From Burkholderiales bacterium (GTDB taxonomy: Bacteria; Pseudomonadota; Gammaproteobacteria; Burkholderiales; Nitrosomonadaceae): a DNA stretch of 64,000 bases. The DNA is taken from contig JABTUQ010000001.1 in assembly GCA_015075225.1 (NCBI GenBank), positions 124,001-188,000 on the forward strand. Reading direction: 5' to 3'. Both the position numbers and the translations under genes were made by a program. This document shows, one piece after another, positions 1 to 9,163 of the stretch; within the stretch, counting starts at the first letter, position 1, and every line of letters starts with the position of its first letter. The notes beneath the pieces were generated by a model that did not search any database, had not been told where the DNA came from, and worked only from the letters and a program-made list of their open reading frames with translations.

Positions 1-223
1 TGCCGGCGCTGATGATTTGCGAGTGCATTGCATAATTATCATTGGCAAATACCCAGGTTGGCGTTAAGTTAGTGTTATTGATACTGTTACGATAAGCGGA
101 ATCCGAAACAGTCCAGTCGTTGAAGTTGCCGGTTTCAAAACCGCCATTGATGAACGGATTGGCGTGTGCTGTTGTTGCCAGCAAGGCAGAGGCCGCCAGA
201 GCCAGAGCAAATTTTGTTTTCAT
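1..223 (-). CDS. Secreted protein, N-terminal fragment (cut by window edge)
   Basis: The gene starts at the ATG complementary to 221-223 and runs off the left edge, so only about 74 residues are visible. The first 22 or so residues form a clear signal peptide (MKTKFALALAASALLATTAHA). The mature part begins NPFINGGFETGNFNDWTV, a start typical of secreted PEP-CTERM proteins with a jelly-roll-like domain. An AAAGGG Shine-Dalgarno sequence lies just upstream. The C-terminus, where a PEP-CTERM anchor would be, is outside the window, so that assignment is inference. A second PEP-CTERM protein is present near 56 kb. Confidence 0.7.
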   Translation of the reverse strand, partial: MKTKFALALAASALLATTAHANPFINGGFETGNFNDWTVSDSAYRNSINNTNLTPTWVFANDNYAMHSQIISAG

Positions 224-718
224 ATAAACCCTTTTTTTGATGATTTGAAATAAATGAGCAATCGTTATGCTCAAATTAGCTAAAGCATGAGATGTGCCAT
301 TTTCTGATTTGCATCGTATTTGATTGATATTGCTGCATTTTCTTTGGATGGGATTGTGAGGTAGATCCGGAATTGATCGATCCGGTGTAAATTTTCCCGA
401 CAGTTTTCTCATGTTTGCTTAAGAAATTTGCAGATTCTTGTCAGAATTGCTCTTTTTCGTACCCCCGGCTGTATTGCCAGCAGGATTTTTTGATCTTTCT
501 ACGAGAAAGGCAAAAGCCGGATGTAAAGGATTCCGACAAAATGATTCGATCTCCGGGGCAATAACTGAAATTCAGTGCCATCAGCCGGCGGAGTGTGAGG
601 GGGTCATGTCAGCTAATTTGAAATAAAGTGATCCGGGGAGAGATGTCTGCTTTCTTTTCAAACGCTCGCCATGCGCAAACCAGTATAATTAGCGTTTTCA
701 ATTTCTCAAGGAAGACTG
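224..718. other. Intergenic region upstream of fbp
   Basis: About 500 bases between two divergent genes. It is AT-rich near the left gene. An open frame of 62 codons (438-626) has no ribosome binding site or recognisable protein signature and is not called. AAGGAAG at 708-714 is the probable ribosome binding site of fbp. No clear promoter or terminator could be assigned. Confidence 0.4.
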
Positions 719-1722
719 ATGCGTACCGGCACTACCACCCACAGTTCATCATTGAAGAGCAGCGCCACATTGCAGGCGCAAGCGGTGATTTCACTGCGTT
801 GTTGAACGATATCGTGACTGCCATCAAAACCATTTCCAATGCTGTGAACAAGGGCGCGCTGATTGGCGTGATGGGGGCGCTGGATACGGAAAATGTCCAG
901 GGAGAAACACAAAAGAAACTGGACGTGATTACCAATGAGATCATGATCCGCCATAACGAATGGGCTGGCCATTTATCCGGCATGGCATCGGAGGAGATGG
1001 ATGATGTTTATTCGATTCCTTCACCCAATCCGCTGGGCAAATATCTGCTGGTGTTTGATCCGCTGGATGGCTCCAGCAATGTGGATCTCAATATCTCTGT
1101 CGGGACGATTTTTTCCATTCTGCGCTCACCTGTGCCAAGCCGGGCTGCCAGCAAGGAAGATTTTTTCCAGCCGGGTACCAAACAGGTGTGTGCCGGCTAT
1201 GCGTTATATGGCTCATCTACCATGCTGGTGCTGACCACCGGTCATGGCGTCAATGGCTTTACGCTGGATCGTGATATCGGTGAATTTGTACTGACGCATC
1301 CCAATATGAAAATTCCCGTTGATACCCGGGAATTTGCCATCAATGCATCCAACCAGCGTTTCTGGGAACCGCCAGTACAGCGTTATGTGGCAGAGTGCCA
1401 GGCCGGCAGCACCGGGCCGCGCGGACGTGATTTCAATATGCGCTGGGTAGCTTCCATGGTGGCGGAAGTGCATCGTATTCTGACCCGTGGTGGTATTTTC
1501 ATGTACCCGCGCGATACCAAGGATCTTTCCAAGCCAGGCAGATTGCGTTTGATGTATGAAGCCAATCCAATGAGCTTTATCGTCGAGCAGGCAGGTGGGT
1601 TATCCACTACCGGCTATGAACGCATTCTGGATATCGTGCCACAGGACCTGCACCAGCGTGTGCCGGTAATTCTGGGCTCGAAGAATGAGGTGGAAGTGGT
1701 GCTGGGGTACCACAAAAAGTAA
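719..1722 (+). CDS. fbp: Fructose-1,6-bisphosphatase class 1, frameshifted at the N-terminus
   Basis: Hydrolyses fructose-1,6-bisphosphate to fructose-6-phosphate in the cytosol, for gluconeogenesis and the Calvin cycle, which fits an autotroph. The body is textbook class 1 FBPase: [12 protein letters not shown], the metal-site [11 protein letters not shown], the sugar-phosphate site region near YALYGSSTM, and [16 protein letters not shown]. The best start is ATG 719, preceded by AAGGAAG, reading MRTGTTT; family members usually start M-x-x-G-T-T-x-T-Q-F-I-I-E-E. Here the sequence ACCCACAGTTC puts QFIIEE in a different frame from that ATG, as if two extra bases (CA) lie near 735-740. The frame of the body stays open upstream to 628 and could be used instead, giving an odd N-terminus. 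Confident in function, unsure of the true start. Confidence 0.9.
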
Positions 1723-2486
1723 TTGATCAGCGGTTTCCTGGCCGCTATCAAGCCTGATTTATCCGGGGGATAACCGTTATCTCCCGGCTCTTCCAAACAA
1801 TGTTTACTGCAAAGTGACATTCGGCAAATACCTGCTCCAGTAGCACTGTTGTCATTATCGCGTCACCAGGTTAATCATCCGTGCCAGTCATTGGCAGCTC
1901 TGCCCTGGCGGAAAAAATCCTGCCTGTCAGGTAATAATTTTCATCCGGTAACGGAAGATTTCTGATCTGACATAACCGCGATATAGCAGGCCAATTCCTG
2001 TTTCTTCTCGAGAATGGCTGGATTATGTTCGATGTAGCATGGAACCATGATTCATTCTGGTAACAATTCTGAAGGAGTGTAGCTTGATTGAACGATCCAG
2101 GTAGTCGTGTGTCATACCCTGCAACTTTTAATGATTTTTTGTAACCGGTAAACCCTGTGGCCATATAGAACTGGCCTCCCTTCAAGCCTGTACGAAATGC
2201 TCGTACAGGCTTTTTTTATGGTGCAATCAATGTTATCCCGCTAAATATTGATATTTTTATTGTATGGATTTGTCAGCTTATCCATATTCTGCTTCTGGCT
2301 GACAAACTGATTACGAAATTCCTGCGCGAAATCACAAGCAGCGCGTTTGAATAATCTCTCCCCTTGTGAAATACTCATTTCCTGCTTTAATCAACTATTC
2401 ATAACCCGCCCTTGAATGACCCGCAATGAGTGCAATCCAGAATACTTATCCGGGATAAGGGCATTTATCAAATTTTGGGAGATTTT
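1723..2486. other. Long intergenic region with an orphan terminator
   Basis: No convincing gene lies here. A 104-codon open frame on the minus strand (1871-2185) has no family signature and is rejected. The region contains a strong plus-strand terminator at 2184-2218, about 460 bases after the end of fbp, which suggests either a long 3' untranslated region or a small RNA gene between about 1850 and 2218. The stretch after the terminator leads into the cytochrome c peroxidase gene. Confidence 0.4.
2184..2218 (+). terminator. Rho-independent terminator
   Basis: AGCCTGTACGA (2185-2195) pairs perfectly with TCGTACAGGCT (2201-2211) around a 5-base loop, followed by a run of T. It points in the plus direction only; no T run follows on the minus strand. 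No protein gene ends just before it. Confidence 0.85.
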
Positions 2487-3530
2487 ATGAAAAAAACATT
2501 CCTGTTTCTGGCCTTGATGGTCAGTACCTATAGTTATGCGCAAAGCGGACATGAACAGCATGGTGACATGCATGGTGGCGATCATCATGGTATGGGTCAC
2601 ATGGGTGAAATGGGCGGCATGATGCATGGAGGAGGGCACCATGCGCTGGATAAAGCTACGCTGGAACATTTTTTCGAGCCGCTTCCAGCTTCCATCATTG
2701 ATGAAAAAAAGAATGCAGCCCTGATTGCACTTGGAAAAAAACTGTATCTCGATCCACGGCTTTCAATCAACGATACGATTTCCTGTAATTCCTGCCATCA
2801 GCTGGATAACTTTGGTGTGGATAACCAGCCAACTTCACCGGGGCATGATGGCAAACGTGGGGGTAGAAATTCACCCACCACATTCAACGCAGCGCTGCAT
2901 ATCGCCCAGTTCTGGGATGGTCGTGCCAAGGATGTCGAACGACAGGCACTCGGCCCCATCCTGAACCCGATCGAAATGGGTATGCCCAGTCAAGAAGCCG
3001 TGGTCAGTAAACTGAAAAAGATTGATGAATATCGGCCCTTGTTTGCCGAGGCATTCAAAGGTGAGGAAGATCCGGTTCAATACAAAAATGTGGGCATAGC
3101 AATTGGTGCTTTCGAGCGCACACTCATTACTCCGTCGCGTTTCGATGATTTTCTCAGGGGCGATGAAAATGCCTTGAATGATGCCGAAAAGCGCGGTCTG
3201 CAAAAATTTGTACACATGGGATGCGCCAACTGTCATAACGGTGTAGCTATCGGCGGCAATTCGTTCAAGAGAATCGGCCAGGTTGAAGTATATGAAACCG
3301 ATGATCTTGGCAGATTCAATGTTACCGAGGTGGAAACGGATAAAAAGGTATTCAAGGTGCCCAGCCTGAGAAACATCACCAAAACCGGCCCGTATTTCCA
3401 TGATGGTTCCGTTGCCACACTGGATGAAGCTATCAGGAAAATGGCCAAACATCAGCTGGGTCGTGACGTTGGTCCCGGATTCACCGAAGATGTAAAAGCT
3501 TTCCTGGGTTCACTCACCAGCAAACAGTAA
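2487..3530 (+). CDS. Di-haem cytochrome c peroxidase with His/Met-rich N-terminus
   Basis: Periplasmic peroxidase of the CcpA/MauG family that reduces hydrogen peroxide with electrons from cytochrome c. ATG 2487 follows GGGAG and opens a signal peptide (MKKTFLFLALMVSTYSYA); the protein is 347 residues. Two haem c motifs are visible, CNSCH at about 100-104 and CANCH at about 246-250, with the family motif YFHDGS near 303-308. Residues 20-52, just after the signal peptide, are packed with His, Met and Gly (HEQHGDMHGGDHHGMGHM and on), which is not part of the normal family fold and looks like a copper or other metal-binding segment. The gene converges with amoC, leaving about 400 bases between. 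Confidence 0.92.
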   Translation: MKKTFLFLALMVSTYSYAQSGHEQHGDMHGGDHHGMGHMGEMGGMMHGGGHHALDKATLEHFFEPLPASIIDEKKNAALIALGKKLYLDPRLSINDTISCNSCHQLDNFGVDNQPTSPGHDGKRGGRNSPTTFNAALHIAQFWDGRAKDVERQALGPILNPIEMGMPSQEAVVSKLKKIDEYRPLFAEAFKGEEDPVQYKNVGIAIGAFERTLITPSRFDDFLRGDENALNDAEKRGLQKFVHMGCANCHNGVAIGGNSFKRIGQVEVYETDDLGRFNVTEVETDKKVFKVPSLRNITKTGPYFHDGSVATLDEAIRKMAKHQLGRDVGPGFTEDVKAFLGSLTSKQ

Positions 3531-3944
3531 ATTGACCGGGCTATATTCTGCCCGGATTCTCTTCAAGCCCGTCTGTATCAGCCAGCCTGGTATCGGACGG
3601 GCAGCCTGCTGACAATCAGGACAGTCACAGGAAAGGGATTCGGTATGTAATCAGCAAAGAGATGTAGGAGGTTGCTGATTCCATCCCGAACCCCGGCGTT
3701 CATAAGATCCGCCTGAAGCGATAGTTATCGGCAGCGTATTTGTATTTACAGCCGATAAGCGGTTGAGCAGATAATTCTGATTATCCGGCCAGTGCCGAGG
3801 AACGCTAAAAATCAGCCATTCCCGGTATTTGTTGTGTCAGATGCATACAAACCAGGCGGCAGAATTTTGTTTTGTTCTGATAATCAGGGAAAGCAAGCTG
3901 TCCGGCTCCCCTGATCAATCAGAGAGAACCGGAATTTTGCCTGG
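3531..3944. other. Intergenic region between convergent genes
   Basis: About 414 bases between the ends of the peroxidase gene and amoC. GCCCGTC (about 3568) and GACGGGC (about 3596) can pair, forming a hairpin shortly after the peroxidase stop, but no T run follows, so it is not called a terminator. Nothing else recognised. Confidence 0.4.
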
Positions 3945-4769
3945 TTACGGCGATGTGACAACGTTATCCAGAATGGCCCTGTCCTGCTTGTTCCATTCAA
4001 CATCAACCAGATTGGAATACCGTGTTATCACCTGTACAGCGAGTCCTCCCTGAAACAGGGCTGCCCACGCCAGGACAACGAATCCCCAGTGCAACGGTGC
4101 GCTGAAGAGCTCTTCCATAAACCAGAAGGCGTGACCCCATTCATTCAGGCCAACGTTGGGCAGACTCATCAAAGGCCCTGCCACGGTCAATAGCAGTGGA
4201 AACGAAGTGCCTTTGTTATACAGCGGCAGCCGGGTGTGTGCGTAAAGAATCATGCCTACGCCCACGATGATATATACCGGGAATGAGCCATAAAACAGAG
4301 GAATATGGCTGGGTGTAAAGCTGGTATCCCTGATAATCACCTGGTGCCATGAAGCATCTTGCTCGGTAAAGAAGCTTGATCCCCAGTAAACGGCAAACAT
4401 ATAAACTCCAAGCCACATAAGAAAATAAAAATAACGCTTTATTTCCTGTTTGGGGGTCAGACTGGCAAGTTGTTCTGCTGTGCTCCGGGTTTTCCATACC
4501 CAACCCCAGACTAGTAATGCTGCAGTGGGCAACACTACCATCTGGACACGCCACAGACCCATCCAGATCTCATCAAAAGCCGGCTCCATCGAATCCATGC
4601 CGTGGGAATAGGCGAACATGCGCTGATACCAGACCCAGAATACAGCCATCCCCAGTATGGGTAGCAGACCATATTTGTAGTACTTGGCATCAAACCACTC
4701 CGACTTGTCGTACATTGGTTTATCAGAGACTTGCTGTACTGTCTTGTCCTTCAATATGCTTGTAGCCAT
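3945..4769 (-). CDS. amoC: Ammonia monooxygenase subunit C, stand-alone copy
   Basis: Membrane subunit of the copper-dependent ammonia monooxygenase that oxidises ammonia to hydroxylamine. The 274-residue product starts at the ATG complementary to 4767-4769, 8 bases after AAGGAG. It shows the family hallmarks: [41 protein letters not shown] (the conserved Asp/His/His metal-site region), [18 protein letters not shown], and a C-terminal QVITRYSNL, with about six membrane segments. No amoA or amoB lies next to it, so this is a singleton like the extra amoC copies of Nitrosomonas, whose expression has been linked to stress and recovery from starvation. The N-terminus differs from that of operon AmoC copies as I recall them. 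A small hairpin lies in its leader. Confidence 0.95.
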   Translation of the reverse strand: MATSILKDKTVQQVSDKPMYDKSEWFDAKYYKYGLLPILGMAVFWVWYQRMFAYSHGMDSMEPAFDEIWMGLWRVQMVVLPTAALLVWGWVWKTRSTAEQLASLTPKQEIKRYFYFLMWLGVYMFAVYWGSSFFTEQDASWHQVIIRDTSFTPSHIPLFYGSFPVYIIVGVGMILYAHTRLPLYNKGTSFPLLLTVAGPLMSLPNVGLNEWGHAFWFMEELFSAPLHWGFVVLAWAALFQGGLAVQVITRYSNLVDVEWNKQDRAILDNVVTSP

Positions 4770-5295
4770 AAAAACCGCTCCTTCTTGCAAAAGAAACGGA
4801 ATTTCCGCAGAAATCCGTAAATTGGAAAAAGTAAGTTACCAGTCGGGTTTCAAAGTGAAATCCGATTTTGGGCAGTTCCGGGTTGCCGTGGAAATGACAA
4901 TGAAACGCATCAATCTCGTGCAATTGCCGGATTCAAAATCTTTCATGGCATTGTTTTCCTCTGTTGAATGTCAATAAAAAACCTGTTTTTATACAGGCAT
5001 TTATACGAGTATGTAAATTTATTAAAGTTCAATCTCATATTGTTGGCATGAGTTATGCTTAACTCTTGATGCCGGAGATGCTTGCCAGGCATGGGTTGTC
5101 GGTTGCTGGCATTACAATTACCAGTAATAACAGGTTGCCTGATCTACATGAAACCGGTGGGTGAGGGCTTGCGGGTGAATGGAATTTGGCTGAATGTCAT
5201 CAAATTTTTTCCATTCAGTTTTTGTTCAGATAAAGTGTCGTAAATTCCTGCCATCAGGAATCGGCCTGATGGCTTAAGTACCAAGGAGAAACAAC
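4770..5295. other. Divergent intergenic region upstream of amoC and a His-rich gene
   Basis: About 525 bases that must hold the promoters of amoC (minus strand) and of the His-rich protein gene (plus strand). It holds the hairpin at 4976-4997 described separately. Open frames in the region lack ribosome binding sites and recognisable content. No -10/-35 pair was good enough to call. Confidence 0.4.
4976..4997 (-). promoter_or_regulatory. Hairpin with U tract in the amoC leader
   Basis: On the minus strand CCTGT (4997-4993) and ACAGG (4986-4982) pair around a 6-base loop, followed directly by TTTTTT (4981-4976). This is about 205 bases upstream of the amoC start, in the direction of amoC transcription, so it could act as a weak terminator or attenuator in the leader. 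The stem is only 5 bp, so this is tentative. Confidence 0.35.
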
Positions 5296-5655
5296 GTGAA
5301 CACAACAACAAGAAATTTGACCGGTTTGGCATTGATCACATTTTTGGCTGTCAACCTGGCTGCACCTTCCTTGGCCCAGGCAGGCAGAGGTGGCCATGAT
5401 CATGATCATGGCCACCGGCATCATCATCACCATGATCATCATGACCACCACCGCCATTCCAGAGGATACGTTCAAATCTATAATCAATCTCCAGCCTACA
5501 TTCAGCCGCAGTATGGCTACTATCAGCCTGCTCCGGTTTATGTTGCTCCGCCTCCCCCGGTTTATATCGCACCTGCACCGGTTTATATGGCGCCGCCTCC
5601 CCGGGTGATGATGGGCATCAATACCGGCAATGTAGATTTTATGTTACGTTACTGA
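5296..5655 (+). CDS. Small secreted His-rich and Pro/Tyr-rich protein
   Basis: A 119-residue protein starting at GTG 5296, set by AAGGAG seven bases upstream. It has a signal peptide ending near SLAQA, then a His/Asp block (residues about 33-54, GHDHDHGHRHHHHHDHHDHH) and a Pro/Tyr/Ala-rich part with repeated PVY(V/I/M)AP units (about 75-105). Proteins of this type are common near metal homeostasis genes in betaproteobacteria and are often left as hypothetical. Metal binding in the periplasm is a reasonable inference from the His block; no enzyme function is suggested. It stands alone, 80 bases before the PepSY gene. Confidence 0.75.
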   Translation: MNTTTRNLTGLALITFLAVNLAAPSLAQAGRGGHDHDHGHRHHHHHDHHDHHRHSRGYVQIYNQSPAYIQPQYGYYQPAPVYVAPPPPVYIAPAPVYMAPPPRVMMGINTGNVDFMLRY

Positions 5656-5735
5656 AGTTAAAAACGGGTTGATTATGGATCGGCAGCCAATCCTTTCCCC
5701 GTTTGATTTCAACTTTCGGTGTCCAAGGGTGGGGT

Positions 5736-6029
5736 GTGATAAACAAGTGGCAGCAAGCGTTACTGGTGATGTTGTGTGTGATTGCTGCCATAACGGATAC
5801 TGCAGCCGGTCGGCATAACGCCGCCAGTGAACGCAACAAGGCGGAAAATCCGGCCGGCGGCATTTCAGAACAGCGTGCAATCGCTATAGCGCAACAGCAT
5901 TTCAGGGGGCGTGTGCTGGCAATCAGCCAGGCAGATCGCCTCTATCGCATCAAAATCCTCAGTGATCAGGGATCAATCCATACGGTTCTGATCAATGCGC
6001 TGGATGGTTCGGTAGTTTCGGCCCATTGA
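5736..6029 (+). CDS. PepSY-domain secreted protein
   Basis: A 97-residue protein. GTG 5736 preceded by AAGGG is the best start; it gives a signal peptide (MINKWQQALLVMLCVIAAIT). The mature part holds one PepSY domain: SEQRAIAIAQQHFRGRVLAISQ, then RLYRIKILSDQG and INALDGSVV. PepSY proteins of this size often sit directly before a PhoP/PhoQ-like two-component pair, as here (60 bases upstream), and are thought to influence periplasmic proteases or sensor input. The frame is open further upstream to a TTG, but that start lacks a ribosome binding site and would push the signal peptide inward. Confidence 0.8.
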   Translation: MINKWQQALLVMLCVIAAITDTAAGRHNAASERNKAENPAGGISEQRAIAIAQQHFRGRVLAISQADRLYRIKILSDQGSIHTVLINALDGSVVSAH

Positions 6030-6088
6030 GCTTCTCGCCTTATCTCATGATTCAAACCTATCATCTCGCGTAATAGCAGGGGATCTGA

Positions 6089-6775
6089 ATGCGCATCCTG
6101 GTAGTTGAAGATGAATTCCACCTGCAGAATCAGATTTGTCAGCAACTGGAAGCGGCCGGTTACATCGTGGTAACCAGCAACAATGGTGATGAGGGATTGT
6201 TTTTCGCCATGGAATACCGGTTTGATGCTGCCATTATCGACATTGGCCTGCCGGGCAAATCCGGGCTGGAAATCACCCGGGCGCTGCGGGAGTGTGGCAG
6301 TCTGATGCCGATTCTGATTTTGACCGCGCGCAGCAGTTGGCAAGACAAGGTGCAGGGGCTGGAAATGGGAGCGGATGATTACCTGACCAAACCGTTTCAA
6401 ATGGAAGAACTGCAGGCCAGAGTCAGAGCATTGTTACGCCGCGCTACCGGAATACCGCAAACCTTGCTGAAATGTGGCCCGCTTTCAGTGGATGTCACCG
6501 CGCAAACCGTCAGCCTTGATGGTGTCAGCATCGAATTAACCTCATTTGAATATCGCCTGCTGGAAGAATTGGTGCGCCACCGGGGAGAAGTGCTTTCCAA
6601 GGAATCGCTCGCGGATTCCCTCTATCCGCATGATGAAGATCGCGATAGCAATGTGCTCGAAGTCATGATCGGTAGGTTACGGCGCAAGCTCGATCCGGAC
6701 GGCACATTAAAGCCGATTGAAACCATGCGCGGACGTGGTTACCGCTTCACCCTGGAATGCAACAAGCCGGAATGA
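6089..6775 (+). CDS. OmpR-family response regulator
   Basis: A 228-residue DNA-binding response regulator of the PhoP/QseB kind. The receiver domain (1-115) has the acidic pocket VVEDE at 6-9, the phosphoacceptor Asp at about 51 (IIDIGLPGKSG) and the switch Lys in TKPF at about 101. A winged-helix domain follows, with RGRGYRF near the C-terminus. It overlaps the following histidine kinase by ATGA, indicating translational coupling. The pair with the PepSY gene suggests sensing of envelope stress, cations or peptides; the true signal cannot be read from sequence. Confidence 0.93.
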   Translation: MRILVVEDEFHLQNQICQQLEAAGYIVVTSNNGDEGLFFAMEYRFDAAIIDIGLPGKSGLEITRALRECGSLMPILILTARSSWQDKVQGLEMGADDYLTKPFQMEELQARVRALLRRATGIPQTLLKCGPLSVDVTAQTVSLDGVSIELTSFEYRLLEELVRHRGEVLSKESLADSLYPHDEDRDSNVLEVMIGRLRRKLDPDGTLKPIETMRGRGYRFTLECNKPE

Positions 6776-8112
6776 TGTCGCTTAACCGGCGTGTCCTGCT
6801 CAGTGCCACGCTGGTGCTGCTGGTGTTTATCGCAGGTATTGCCGTCACACTGGATCGCGCTTTCTACGATAGTGCGCGCATGGGTGTAAAGGATCGGCTA
6901 TTTGCGAAACTGTTAATGCTCATGGGCGATACTGAAGTAGAAGGTAGTGGCAGGCTGGATGTCACGACTAATCAGCATGATGCCGAATTCGGCCATCTCA
7001 ACTCGGACACCTATGGTTTCATTGTCGGGCGCTCCAATACAATCCTCTGGCGCTCCGTTTCATCACTCAACAAAACCATCCCCGCGCTTGCTTTGCCGGA
7101 ACAGGGCAAAAAGGAGTTCGAGCAAATCACGATCAATAATGCGCCACATTTTATCTATCGTTATAGCGTTGCCTGGGAAACGCCATCCGGCGACTACCCT
7201 CTGACTTTCAATGTGATCACCGATACTGTGTTGCTGGATGCACAAATCGAACGTTATCGTGAGGATTTGTGGGGCTGGCTGGGTGTTATGGTCATTTTCC
7301 TGCTGGCTGCGCAAATGCTGGCATTGCGCTGGGGATTGTTGCCCATGCGCCAGGTTTCGGTTGAACTGGCCGCCATTGAATCCGGCCAGCAGGAAAGCTT
7401 GAAGGGCGTTTATCCCAGGGAACTCAGGTTGCTGACTGACAGCATTAATTCCCTGATTGCACACGAGCATAAGCAACAGAGGCGTTACCGCAACGGGCTG
7501 GCTGATCTGGCGCATAGTCTGAAAACACCACTTGCCGTGCTGCAAGGGGCGATTCATGGTGAAAGCGATGAAACTGCCCGGCAGAAGACCATCCAAGAGC
7601 AAATCGAGCGCATGGATAACACCATTCAGTATCAGCTACGCCGTGCTGCCACTGCTGGCAGTTCTCCGGGCATGGGGTTCATCCTGTTGCGCCCGCTGGC
7701 GGATAGAATCGTTCATACCATCACCAAAGCCTATCGCGACAAAAAACCGGAAATAGCAGTGGACATCGCGGATGATCTTGGCTTGCGGATCGATGAAGGT
7801 GATTTGATGGAACTGCTTGGCAATCTGATTGATAACGCCTTCAAATGGTGCCGCCACCACATTCATTTATCTGCCGGTTACCAGAAAAATCAGGTCGTGA
7901 TTCGTGTCCGGGACGATGGCCCCGGCATTTCGCAGCATGAAATAATCCGGATCCTGGAACGGGGTGTGCGCGCCGATCAATCCACTCCCGGCCATGGCAT
8001 TGGACTTGCCATCGTGCGTGACATCATGCAAGTCTATGATGGCGAAATGCAGATTGAAAACAACCCGGAAGGTGGGCTTGGTGTAATTCTGCGCTTTGAG
8101 AGGGGCAGGTAA
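6772..8112 (+). CDS. PhoQ-like sensor histidine kinase
   Basis: A 446-residue membrane kinase starting at ATG 6772, which overlaps the stop of the response regulator gene. There is one membrane helix near 8-26, a periplasmic sensor part of about 140 residues, a second helix near 166-186, then a dimerisation domain with phospho-His at about 248 (LADLAHSLKTPLAVLQ) and an ATPase domain with the N box LGNLIDNAFKW, the G1 box RDDGPGI and GHGIGLAIV. The architecture and the motif DLAHSLKTPLA match PhoQ-type kinases. The kinase would phosphorylate the Asp of the regulator next door. Confidence 0.92.
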   Translation: MMSLNRRVLLSATLVLLVFIAGIAVTLDRAFYDSARMGVKDRLFAKLLMLMGDTEVEGSGRLDVTTNQHDAEFGHLNSDTYGFIVGRSNTILWRSVSSLNKTIPALALPEQGKKEFEQITINNAPHFIYRYSVAWETPSGDYPLTFNVITDTVLLDAQIERYREDLWGWLGVMVIFLLAAQMLALRWGLLPMRQVSVELAAIESGQQESLKGVYPRELRLLTDSINSLIAHEHKQQRRYRNGLADLAHSLKTPLAVLQGAIHGESDETARQKTIQEQIERMDNTIQYQLRRAATAGSSPGMGFILLRPLADRIVHTITKAYRDKKPEIAVDIADDLGLRIDEGDLMELLGNLIDNAFKWCRHHIHLSAGYQKNQVVIRVRDDGPGISQHEIIRILERGVRADQSTPGHGIGLAIVRDIMQVYDGEMQIENNPEGGLGVILRFERGR

Positions 8113-8136
8113 TTCCTTTTGCAAAAGCGGTGTGAT

Positions 8137-9096
8137 CTATCCCCGGTTGTGTGGCCGGGTGTAATCGATCTCCGGTCCTTTCGGAACAATCTGCGTTGGA
8201 TTGATGGTTGTATGGCTGTAGTAGTAATGCGTTTTGATATGCGCAAAATTGACGGTATCAGCGATGCCAGGCTGCTGAAACAGTGCCCGCAGATAGTTGG
8301 ACAGATTTGGATAATCCTCGATGCGCTGTCTGTTGAGCTTGAAGTGACTGTAATACACGGCATCAAAACGGATCATCGTGGTAAACAGCCGCCAGTCAGC
8401 TTCCGTTAATCGATCACCCACCAGATAACGTTGTGTTGCCAGCGTGTTTTCAAGTTTGTCCAGCATGGCAAAAACGCAATCGTAAGCCTTTTCATAAATC
8501 AACTGGTCGGTGGCAAACCCGGCTTTGTAAACGCCGTTGTTGAAATCCCGGTAGACCGCTTCGTTGATTGCGTTAATTTCACTGTGCAGGGTTTCCGGAT
8601 AGAAATCCAGATTATTGCCGGTGATGTGGTCGAATGCACTGTTAAACATACGGATAATTTCAGCAGATTCATTGCTGACAATCGTGTGGCGCTGTTTATC
8701 CCATAATACTGGCACAGTGACACGGCCGGTGTAATCCGGTTTGATATGGGTATAGAGCTGGTGCAAATGACAGATTCCAGGCACAGGGTTGTCGCGAGAA
8801 ACTTCGCTGAATGTCCAGCCGTGCTTCAGCATTCTGGGATCAACAATAGTCACACCGATGTGGGTTTCCAGTTCTTTCAGGCGGCGAAAAATCAGCGTGC
8901 GGTGTGCCCATGGGCAAGCCAGCGATACAAACAGGTGGTAGCGGCCTGTCTCGGCGGCAAACCCTCCCTCTCCCGTAGGGCCGGGTTGACCATCGCGCGT
9001 GACCCAGTTGCGATACTGGGCATTTTCACGCACAAATTCTCCGTTCTGGGTGGTGTACCACTGGTCGTGCCACTCTCCGTCAATCAGAAGTCCCAT
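8137..9096 (-). CDS. Glutathione S-transferase family, glutathionyl-hydroquinone reductase type
   Basis: A 319-residue cytosolic protein of the Xi-class GST (YqjG/ECM4) family, which removes glutathione from glutathionyl-hydroquinones. The signature active-site Cys is in LACPWAHR (about 58-65). The N-terminal thioredoxin fold continues with the glutathione-site motif SNESAEI, and the helical C-terminal domain ends with the family motif around HYYYSHTTINPTQIVPKGP. Length agrees with the family. It converges with the PhoQ-like gene, leaving only 24 bases, and lies behind the TusA-like gene on the same strand. Confidence 0.93.
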   Translation of the reverse strand: MGLLIDGEWHDQWYTTQNGEFVRENAQYRNWVTRDGQPGPTGEGGFAAETGRYHLFVSLACPWAHRTLIFRRLKELETHIGVTIVDPRMLKHGWTFSEVSRDNPVPGICHLHQLYTHIKPDYTGRVTVPVLWDKQRHTIVSNESAEIIRMFNSAFDHITGNNLDFYPETLHSEINAINEAVYRDFNNGVYKAGFATDQLIYEKAYDCVFAMLDKLENTLATQRYLVGDRLTEADWRLFTTMIRFDAVYYSHFKLNRQRIEDYPNLSNYLRALFQQPGIADTVNFAHIKTHYYYSHTTINPTQIVPKGPEIDYTRPHNRG

Positions 9097-9163
9097 TGTC
9101 TTGTCCTGTTCCTAAAAGTTGATGGATAACGATGAGTGCGCATCTGCCTCATTTTTTCTGTGA

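Noticed and set aside
438-626. 62-codon open frame before fbp
   Set aside because: No ribosome binding site or recognisable content; overlaps the likely promoter of fbp.
1871-2185. 104-codon open frame on the minus strand
   Set aside because: No signature, no good ribosome binding site, and it begins inside the region of a plus-strand terminator.
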